This document shows, one piece after another, positions 1 to 4,663 of a stretch of DNA of 6,094 nt. The notes beneath the pieces were generated by a model. The model saw only the letters and a list, made by a program, of their open reading frames with translations, was not told the DNA's origin and searched no databases. The position numbers and the translations under genes are program-made. Position 1 is the stretch's first letter. Every line of letters starts with the position of its first letter. The stretch comes from Methanimicrococcus sp. (GTDB lineage: Archaea; Halobacteriota; Methanosarcinia; Methanosarcinales; Methanosarcinaceae), in the NCBI GenBank assembly GCA_009783635.1, contig WRDC01000083.1, forward strand, positions 1-6,094. Reading direction: 5' to 3'.

Positions 1-101
1 TCAAAATGAATCAGCTGTCTGATTTTCAATTCTCTCAGGTTCATGTTTTTAGAATGATTCCGACGTGTTTACAAAAAGTACAAATTTTCAAAGGTAATAA
101 T

Positions 102-127
102 GAATAAGTTAAAAAGAATAAGTTAAA
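102..127. repeat. Short direct repeat upstream of dut
   Basis: GAATAAGTTAAA occurs at 102-113 and again at 116-127, a 14-nt period, within an AT-rich spacer about 135 bp before the dut start codon. It could be a regulator or activator site, or simply a slippage product in AT-rich DNA. The repeat itself is certain; any function is not. Confidence 0.45.
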
Positions 128-136
128 GGATTAGAA

Positions 137-206
137 GATGCGCTGAATAATGGTTAGAAAATGTTTGATTTTTATGACTGTCAGTGCGGCCGCGAATTTG
201 CGCATC
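137..206. repeat. Long-range inverted repeat with a GC-rich inner segment, upstream of dut
   Basis: GATGCGC (137-143) is the exact reverse complement of GCGCATC (200-206), with 56 nt between the arms. The interior holds the odd-centred palindrome ACTG-T-CAGT (177-185) and the perfect 8-nt palindrome GCGGCCGC (186-193), which is unusually GC-rich for this spacer. It may be a structured leader or a protein-binding region. The rest of the 261-bp spacer contains no supported gene. Confidence 0.35.
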
Positions 207-250
207 CTTGGTTGAAAATAAGAAATATTTGTTGATGCTGTCCGAGAAAT

Positions 251-255
251 GAGGT
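251..255 (+). promoter_or_regulatory. Ribosome binding site of dut
   Basis: GAGGT lies 6 nt before the ATG at 262 and is complementary to the 3' end of archaeal 16S rRNA. It supports the ATG at 262 as the dut start. An AT-rich stretch further upstream (215-230, AAATATTT core) is the nearest TATA-like sequence, but it would give only a very short leader. Confidence 0.6.
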
Positions 256-261
256 TTACCC

Positions 262-780
262 ATGTCTTTTTTATCCGATGCCGAAATCAAAAATTTACTG
301 TCTCAAGAACCCCCGCTTGTTGAAAATTACATTGATCTGGAAACTCAGATTCAGCCCAACGGTTTTGAAATGACGGTTTCCGAGATTTATGCAATTGCCG
401 GCGCCGGCGCCGTTGATTTTGATAACAGCGGCCGAAAAACGCCGGTCAAAAAACAGCTTTTGTTTTCCGAAGACGGCTGGCTTCATTTGGACCCCGGGTC
501 TTATTCCGTCATTTTGAATGAAACCGTCCATATCCCGAAAAATATCGCGGCGATTGCTTATCACCGGTCCAGCCTGACCCGAAGCGGCGTCGTTCTCGGA
601 ACCGCCGTCTGGGATGCCGGTTACAGCGGCCGGAGCGAATGCTTGTTGCTGGTTCACAATCCGGCCGGTTTTGATGTTAAAAAAAATGCCCGAATCATGC
701 AGCTTCTGTTTTTCAGATTGGGGACCGATGTTGATAATTTGTACAAAGGCATTTATCAGCATGAAAATATGAAGAAATGA
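262..780 (+). CDS. dut: Archaeal dUTPase (dUTP diphosphatase, dCTP-deaminase-like fold)
   Basis: This enzyme hydrolyses dUTP to dUMP and pyrophosphate, keeping uracil out of DNA and supplying dUMP for thymidylate synthesis; it acts in the cytoplasm. The 172-residue protein is the usual length for the archaeal dUTPase family related to dCTP deaminase. Visible family features are the IQPNG segment (residues 30-34), GAGAVDFDNS (47-56), the substrate-binding RSS motif (102-104) and the WDAGYSGRSE block (117-126) with a conserved Asp and Glu. QLLFF (147-151) and the YQHEN tail follow. The RSS motif is preceded by Tyr-His (100-101), where I remember relatives having Lys-Pro. There is no glycine-rich C-terminal motif of the eukaryotic trimeric dUTPases. 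The start is supported by GAGGT at 251-255. The gene stands alone, followed by a repeat and a T-rich terminator. A bifunctional dCTP deaminase/dUTPase is the main alternative and cannot be excluded from motifs alone. Confidence 0.9.
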   Translation: MSFLSDAEIKNLLSQEPPLVENYIDLETQIQPNGFEMTVSEIYAIAGAGAVDFDNSGRKTPVKKQLLFSEDGWLHLDPGSYSVILNETVHIPKNIAAIAYHRSSLTRSGVVLGTAVWDAGYSGRSECLLLVHNPAGFDVKKNARIMQLLFFRLGTDVDNLYKGIYQHENMKK

Positions 781-805
781 GAAATGAAGAAATGAAGAAA
801 TGAAA
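769..805 (+). repeat. 8-nt ATGAAGAA tandem repeat spanning the dut stop codon
   Basis: ATGAAGAA occurs at 769-776, 784-791 and 792-799, with a 7-nt variant (ATGAGAA) at 777-783 and a partial copy from 800. The dut stop TGA (778-780) lies inside the array, so the last codons Met-Lys-Lys come from the first unit. Copy-number change downstream of the stop would not affect the protein. It looks like a replication-slippage product. Confidence 0.6.
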
Positions 806-830
806 AAACAAATCATTTTTTCGTTATTTT
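802..830 (+). terminator. Putative T-rich terminator of dut
   Basis: GAAAAAA (802-808) can pair with TTTTTTC (816-822) around a 7-nt loop, and TTATTTT follows at 824-830. Archaeal RNA polymerase stops at T-rich runs with or without a stem, so the T runs are the main evidence. The stem is almost all A-T and weak. Confidence 0.45.
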
Positions 831-836
831 AAAAAG
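825..836 (+). promoter_or_regulatory. Candidate TATA box for the pilin-like gene
   Basis: TATTTTAAAAAG is an AT-rich TATA-like element. Transcription would be expected to start about 25 nt downstream, near 855-862, leaving a leader of roughly 25-30 nt before the GTG at 887. It overlaps the end of the dut terminator region, so the assignment is tentative. Confidence 0.3.
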
Positions 837-886
837 TTTTCCATTTTGAAAGAAAGACAACGTTTAATCCCAGGTTCATTATTATC

Positions 887-1495
887 GTGAATTGTGGTTT
901 AATGAATTTGTCCTCTTTTTTATTGATTTTAATAACAGTCGTCATGTGCGGTTCCATTGCTTTAAACAGCGGCGCTCTCTTATCAAATACGGATATATTC
1001 TTTTCAGCGCCCGTAAAAATCGAAATCGTCCAAATCACCGCCGGTGACCGCTACAATGATACAATGCGTTTTCAGGATAACACAATTATTCTCAAACACG
1101 CGGGAGGGCGTCCGATTCCGTTGGATTCGGTTTCGGTTCAAATTCTCGGGACGGGAAATTCTTACAAAGGAATTCCGGGCTCCGGCGGCCGTCTTGTTTA
1201 CGGCGGTATTGAAATTCATTATGAGAATCTGAGCGCGGACAAAAAGAATGTCTGCTTCGGAAAAAATAATGCGGAGACGGTGAAAGACGGGTTTTGGTCC
1301 CCCGGGGAAATTTTAATTCTGACGGGCAACGACAGTTTGAATGCGTCAACGCCGGGAATTTCCGTTACAGTTGACGGCGAAAGCGGGACATCCAATAATT
1401 ACGGTTTATCTTCGGGAACAGATGTGGAAATATCCCTTTATCAAACAAACGCCACCGGAAAACGCATGATTTTCAAAAAGACGGCCCGGATATGA
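887..1495 (+). CDS. Archaeal type IV pilin-like exported protein
   Basis: This is probably a surface or pilus-related protein. Residues 11-32 form one hydrophobic segment that could be a membrane anchor or signal. A beta-rich extracellular-type domain follows, with features I associate with the archaeal type IV pilin N-terminal (DUF1628-like) family: a DNTIILKHAGG stretch (64-74), PLDSVSVQI (78-86) and WSPGE (137-141). Five N-X-S/T sequons (Asn57, 114, 148, 152, 188) suit an exported, N-glycosylated archaeal protein. The N-terminus is odd: there is no basic prepilin signal and no conserved AVSPVIG-like core, and Cys21 lies inside the hydrophobic segment. The GTG start is favoured because AGGT (872-875) lies 11 nt upstream. 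ATG at 902 (residue 6) is the alternative, and the frame is closed by a stop at 830-832. No pilus assembly gene is next to it. An exported protein of unrelated function is possible. Confidence 0.65.
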   Translation: MNCGLMNLSSFLLILITVVMCGSIALNSGALLSNTDIFFSAPVKIEIVQITAGDRYNDTMRFQDNTIILKHAGGRPIPLDSVSVQILGTGNSYKGIPGSGGRLVYGGIEIHYENLSADKKNVCFGKNNAETVKDGFWSPGEILILTGNDSLNASTPGISVTVDGESGTSNNYGLSSGTDVEISLYQTNATGKRMIFKKTARI

Positions 1496-1520
1496 GGAAC
1501 CAATGCCGGACGCCGTAAAC

Positions 1521-1533
1521 TTAATATTTATAG
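1521..1533 (+). promoter_or_regulatory. Candidate TATA box 200 nt upstream of the helicase gene
   Basis: TTAATATTTATAG is the best match to an archaeal TATA box in this spacer (core TATTTATA, 1525-1532). Transcription from it would start near 1555 and run through the TTTGAA array, giving the helicase mRNA a leader of about 180 nt or making a separate small RNA. A second candidate, TTTTAATAC at 1684-1692, would give a leader of about 20 nt. Confidence 0.35.
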
Positions 1534-1569
1534 AATGAAGGGGTTTTGTACATTCCGCCTTGAACCGTT

Positions 1570-1587
1570 TTTCAAAGCTTTTTGAAA
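1570..1587 (+). terminator. A-T hairpin, possible end of the pilin-like transcript
   Basis: TTTCAAA (1570-1576) pairs perfectly with TTTGAAA (1581-1587) across the four-base loop GCTT. There are T runs on both sides. It may end or stabilise the transcript of the upstream gene, or be a chance product of the repeat array that starts here. The stem has only one G-C pair. Confidence 0.3.
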
Positions 1588-1590
1588 CGC

Positions 1591-1687
1591 TTTTGAAATT
1601 TGAAATTTGAAGCTTTGAAGCTTTGAAGCTTTTGAAGCTTTGAAGCATTTGGAACGTTTGAAGTGTTTGAGGCGTTTGAAGCGTTTT
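1591..1687. repeat. Degenerate TTTGAAGC tandem array (eleven cores) in the spacer before the helicase gene
   Basis: Eleven TTTGA/TTTGG cores lie in a row, with the G of each core at 1595, 1602, 1609, 1617, 1625, 1634, 1642, 1651, 1660, 1669 and 1678. The period therefore drifts from 7 to 8 to 9 nt along the array. The middle units read TTTGAAGC and create four AAGCTT sites, with a fifth just upstream (1575-1580). The last units read TTTGAAGTG, TTTGAGGCG and TTTGAAGCG. No convincing ORF uses it; a reverse frame gives only low-complexity Ser-Phe-Lys. The array fills much of the 241-bp gap between the pilin-like gene and the helicase. Confidence 0.75.
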
Positions 1688-1736
1688 AATACTTTCACTC
1701 TCTTATCCGCGGTAATTTAAACCGGCAGATGAAAAT

Positions 1737-4034
1737 ATGACCCATCCGAATCCGCCTCCCTTTGAAACGGCGTATACCATGACTTCAAAAAAAGACTCTG
1801 CTCCCGGTTTTATGAAATATTTTACAAAACCGAGCTGCTATCCCAATCAAGAGGACGCAATGAAACAGATAGCCGGCGCTCTTGAGAAAGGGGAGGTCGT
1901 TCTTTTTGAGGGAGCTTGCGGAACGGGTAAAACGCTGAGTGCGCTGGCGCCGGCGCTGGATGTTGCTTCCCGTCAAAACAAAAAGGTCATTATCGTCACC
2001 AATGTCCATCAGCAGATGGTTCAGTTTATCCGCGAAGCGCGCGACATCAAGCAGAAAAACGATATCAAAGTCGCCGTTATGAAGGGCAAGAAGTCGGTCT
2101 GTCCCGACCGGCTGGATTATGAGGAATGCCGCGCCAAATCCGAAAATACGTATGAACTTCTTGAAATGGAACGGCTGTTCCAAAAAGCCAAAAAAGAGTT
2201 AGCGGAAGCGAACGAAAGATATAAGGCAACGAAGGACCCGAGAGAAATGTCTTTGCGTGTTGAAATTGAAGCCGAAATTAAAGAAGCGGAACCTAAAATT
2301 CAAAAAAAAAGAGAGCGGTCGTGCCCTTATCTTTATGAAGTTCTTCAATCGGAAGCAGCTCCGTTCCGAAGATGGCTTTTCGATGATGTCCGAAGTCCCG
2401 AAGACATCAGCGAATACGCCGGAGAAAAAGGTATGTGCGGTTATGAATTGCTGAAACGGGAGATCAAACACTCCGATTTGATTATTTGCAATTACCATCA
2501 CGTTTTAAGTCAGGAAATCTTTTCAACGATCCTCGGCCGGATGGAGCGGGTGCCCGAAGATGTGATCGTTATTTTTGACGAGGCGCACAATATTGAACAC
2601 GCTGCCCGGGCGCATGCGTCGATTACCATTTCGGAGCGCATCGTTGAACGGGCGATCAACGAAATCGAAGAGCATCGCGACCGTTTTCCTCAACAATTAA
2701 AAGAGGACGCTCAGAAAATATTCCATTTTTTCTTCCAATCAATTCATGATATTTACGAATCATCGCTGGGATTCGGTTCCCGAAACAAAGTCGGCGTCAA
2801 CTGGACCGATATTCAAATCAGCGACCCGTATGAACGGTTCGACATCCTCAAGGACAGGTTTTTGAAAAAAATTGCCGATTATAACAAGGACGAAGGAAAA
2901 AAATTAACGCTTCAGTCTATACAGACCATCCTCATCAATATTTCCGAAATCGGCAACATCATCGAGGCTCTTTATTATGAAAGTTACAAATCCGGCGCCG
3001 ATACGGCACGCCGGAAATCTAACATCAACCGCGCCTCCGATTTCCTGTTTGCTTATCTTTTGAATTCCGAAAATCCGAATTATTATCCGATTTTAAACAT
3101 CCGAAAAGATATTGAGGCGAATGAAATCTATGGCCGGGTTGAACTTTTTACATGCATCCCGAGGAATGTGACGGCGCCGCTTTTTGATTCTTTGGGAGGT
3201 TTGGTTTTGATGTCCGCGACATTCCGGCCGTTTGATATGGCCAAAGAAGCGCTCGGCATCGAACGAGAATGCATTGAAATCGCTTATCCGACAACGTTCC
3301 CGCCCGAGAACCGAAAGACTTTTGCCGTTTCCATTCCGCCGCTTTATTTGAGCAAAAGAAATGATGTTTGGGTCAGGGAAACGGTTGAACAGACCATTGT
3401 TTCGGCTGTTTCCGCCACAGCCGGCAATACGATTATTTATTTCCAAAGTTTTTCCGAGGCTGAAAAATATTACTCTTTCCTCTCCGTTGATTGGATGCTG
3501 GCGGAATCCGGTATCAAAGTTCTTTTCGATCAGGCGGGCGTTTCATCCAATGCCGTCCGTGAGGAGTTTTTCAAAATCGGCGAATCCGGCGGCCGAAGTC
3601 TTTTGGTCAGTTATATTCTCGGAACGCTCAGCGAAGGCATTGATTACAGGGACAGCCGCGCCCGTTCCGTTATCATTGTCGGCATCGGGTATCCGGCGCT
3701 CAATGATCGCACCAAAGCGATCGAAGCGTCATATGATACCGTTTTCGGTCAAGGGGAGGGTTGGAATTTTGTTGTTTTGGTTCCGACCATCCGCCGGATC
3801 CGGCAGGCAATGGGACGCGTTGTCCGCTCTCCGACGGATTACGGCGTTCGCATTCTTTTGGACGCGCGTTTCCAAAAGAGCGCCGCGCGAAAACTCGGTA
3901 AGTATTCCGTTTTTCGGGCTTTTCCGGAAGAAGAAAGCTCTGAATTCGTTGACGTATTGCCGGTTCAGCTGGCGGGAGAACTGGAAACCTTTTTTAAAGA
4001 CCATGATCCTGACCCGGAGTTTGATTTGATTTAA
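1737..4034 (+). CDS. XPD/Rad3 family superfamily 2 DNA helicase with Fe-S cluster
   Basis: This is an ATP-dependent 5'-3' DNA helicase of the XPD/Rad3 (DinG-related) family, used in DNA repair; the archaeal role is less defined than that of XPD in eukaryotic TFIIH. Motifs in order are a Q-like YPNQ (35-38), Walker A GACGTGKT (59-66), candidate 4Fe-4S cysteines 122, 131, 196 and 234, DEAH (281-284), SAT (493-495), motif V GTLSEGIDY (629-637) and motif VI QAMGRVVR (690-697) with Arg694 and Arg697. An Arch-like region lies between DEAH and SAT. At 765 residues it is longer than the roughly 550-620-residue XPDs of Sulfolobus and Thermoplasma, partly because of a charged, probably coiled-coil insert between the second and third Cys (about 137-193). 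All key residues are present. The start is uncertain: no clear ribosome binding site precedes the ATG at 1737, and ATGs at 1779 and 1812 would still keep the helicase core. The gene appears monocistronic. Confidence 0.92.
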   Translation: MTHPNPPPFETAYTMTSKKDSAPGFMKYFTKPSCYPNQEDAMKQIAGALEKGEVVLFEGACGTGKTLSALAPALDVASRQNKKVIIVTNVHQQMVQFIREARDIKQKNDIKVAVMKGKKSVCPDRLDYEECRAKSENTYELLEMERLFQKAKKELAEANERYKATKDPREMSLRVEIEAEIKEAEPKIQKKRERSCPYLYEVLQSEAAPFRRWLFDDVRSPEDISEYAGEKGMCGYELLKREIKHSDLIICNYHHVLSQEIFSTILGRMERVPEDVIVIFDEAHNIEHAARAHASITISERIVERAINEIEEHRDRFPQQLKEDAQKIFHFFFQSIHDIYESSLGFGSRNKVGVNWTDIQISDPYERFDILKDRFLKKIADYNKDEGKKLTLQSIQTILINISEIGNIIEALYYESYKSGADTARRKSNINRASDFLFAYLLNSENPNYYPILNIRKDIEANEIYGRVELFTCIPRNVTAPLFDSLGGLVLMSATFRPFDMAKEALGIERECIEIAYPTTFPPENRKTFAVSIPPLYLSKRNDVWVRETVEQTIVSAVSATAGNTIIYFQSFSEAEKYYSFLSVDWMLAESGIKVLFDQAGVSSNAVREEFFKIGESGGRSLLVSYILGTLSEGIDYRDSRARSVIIVGIGYPALNDRTKAIEASYDTVFGQGEGWNFVVLVPTIRRIRQAMGRVVRSPTDYGVRILLDARFQKSAARKLGKYSVFRAFPEEESSEFVDVLPVQLAGELETFFKDHDPDPEFDLI

Positions 4035-4045
4035 ATAAATCATAT

Positions 4046-4069
4046 AATAAGTAAGCGCTGCTTATTTTT
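4046..4069 (+). terminator. Hairpin terminator after the helicase gene
   Basis: AATAAG (4046-4051) pairs with CTTATT (4061-4066), and the palindrome AGCGCT (4054-4059) sits between the arms. The T run 4065-4069 closes it. It begins 11 nt after the helicase stop, the position expected for a terminator. Confidence 0.6.
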
Positions 4070-4080
4070 GCATAAAGTCA

Positions 4081-4100
4081 AATAGAATCAAATAGAATCA
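4081..4100. repeat. Perfect 10-nt tandem duplication upstream of the GerW-family gene
   Basis: AATAGAATCA is present twice, end to end (4081-4090 and 4091-4100), and a degenerate GTCA-ending copy precedes it. One period is close to one turn of DNA, so both copies face the same side of the helix. Lying just upstream of the palindrome and TATA-like sequence, it could be an activator site, though this is an inference. Confidence 0.55.
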
Positions 4101-4103
4101 CGA

Positions 4104-4128
4104 TACAAATAATCATGATATTATTGTA
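4104..4128. promoter_or_regulatory. Operator-like palindrome overlapping the probable TATA region of the GerW-DUF2953 operon
   Basis: The left arm TACAAATAAT (4104-4113) and right arm ATTATTGTA (4120-4128) are reverse complements apart from one extra A in the left arm, and are separated by CATGAT. The centre includes the perfect palindrome ATCATGAT (4112-4119). The TATA-like GATATTATT (4117-4125) falls inside the element. Initiation about 25 nt downstream would leave a leader of roughly 25-30 nt that still contains the ribosome binding site. A repressor bound here would block TBP/TFB; this is inference from position. Confidence 0.4.
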
Positions 4129-4162
4129 CTTGATTTCATTATTGTATTGTTTTGATTTAAAA

Positions 4163-4169
4163 AGGTTGA
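4163..4169 (+). promoter_or_regulatory. Ribosome binding site of the GerW-family gene
   Basis: AGGTTGA lies 4 nt before the ATG at 4174 and is close to the archaeal consensus AGGTGA. It supports that start codon. Confidence 0.5.
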
Positions 4170-4173
4170 AATT

Positions 4174-4584
4174 ATGACCATTCAAGAAGTTATTTCAGAA
4201 GTGACCGAAGAGCTTGAAAAAATCGTCAGCACTCAAACTGTTATTGGCGACCCGATCACTGTGAGCGGAAAAACGTTTATCCCGATTACGCGTCTTTCTG
4301 TCGGCTTTGCCAGCGGAGGATTTGAACGCGGCAGCAAGACCGGCGGAAATGTGCCCTATGGCGGCGGCGGCGGGGCCGGCGCCAAAGTCGAGCCGATTGC
4401 TTTTATTGTAATTGACAACGAAAAAACAGAGCTTTTGACCATCAAAGAATCACAGCTGGAAGACGAAATCGTCAGATTCCTGTCCCTGATTCCGTCCATT
4501 ATTGACAAGGTGAAAGCGGCCAAAAAAGAAAAAAAATCCAAGCCTAAAACCATTGTCGTCGAAGATGATTCCGGCAACGCCTGA
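4174..4584 (+). CDS. GerW/YtfJ family protein
   Basis: A small soluble protein of the Spore_YtfJ (GerW) family, 136 residues, near the usual family length. In Bacillus the family member is a spore protein needed for normal germination; archaea do not form spores, so the role here is unknown. Family features are the amphipathic N-terminal helix (1-19), VIGDPI (23-28), the strand GKTFIPITRLSVGFASGG (32-49), the glycine cluster GGGGGAGA (63-70) and PIAFIVI (74-80). The C-terminal tail is Lys-rich (112-125), then acidic near the end. There is no signal peptide or membrane segment. The start has a good ribosome binding site. The next gene begins 58 or 79 nt downstream, depending on its start, on the same strand and encodes a DUF2953 membrane protein, the same pairing as ytfJ and ytfI in Firmicutes, so the two probably act together. 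Confidence 0.88.
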   Translation: MTIQEVISEVTEELEKIVSTQTVIGDPITVSGKTFIPITRLSVGFASGGFERGSKTGGNVPYGGGGGAGAKVEPIAFIVIDNEKTELLTIKESQLEDEIVRFLSLIPSIIDKVKAAKKEKKSKPKTIVVEDDSGNA

Positions 4585-4591
4585 TTCAACG

Positions 4592-4610
4592 CTGCTGACC
4601 GCGGCAGTTT
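4592..4610 (+). terminator. Small hairpin between the GerW-family and DUF2953 genes
   Basis: CTGCTG (4592-4597) pairs with CGGCAG (4602-4607), with one G-T wobble, around the tetraloop ACCG; TTT follows. The T run is short, so this is more likely a partial terminator or an mRNA processing or stability element that sets the ratio of the two products than a full stop. A second small palindrome, ATCTT-C-AAGAT, lies at 4620-4630. Confidence 0.35.
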
Positions 4611-4663
4611 CCGTTTAACATCTTCAAGATATTTTTCGGTTCTTGCCGTATACTTCCGGTTCG

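Noticed and set aside
3..107. Open + strand frame at the left edge with an ATG at 6, ending at TAA 105-107 (33 codons from the ATG)
   Set aside because: It has no recognisable family features and no visible ribosome binding site; it could equally be the tail of an upstream gene or chance.
887..955. Lipoprotein signal with Cys21 as the lipid-attached residue in the pilin-like protein
   Set aside because: The residues before the Cys are Val-Val-Met, which does not fit a lipobox, and the hydrophobic segment continues beyond the Cys.
1503..1585. Two mini-ORFs of 11 and 16 codons overlapping by ATGA, the first preceded by GAGG
   Set aside because: They resemble a coupled leader peptide, but both are very short and the GAGG overlaps the stop codon of the pilin-like gene; chance is more likely.
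1406..1648. Reverse-strand open frame of 80 codons over the TTTGAA array
   Set aside because: Its Ser-Phe-Lys-rich sequence is the direct product of the tandem repeat, and it runs into the pilin-like gene on the other strand.
3361..4029. Second + strand open frame of 222 codons inside the helicase gene
   Set aside because: The helicase frame carries motifs V and VI across this stretch; the other frame has no family features.
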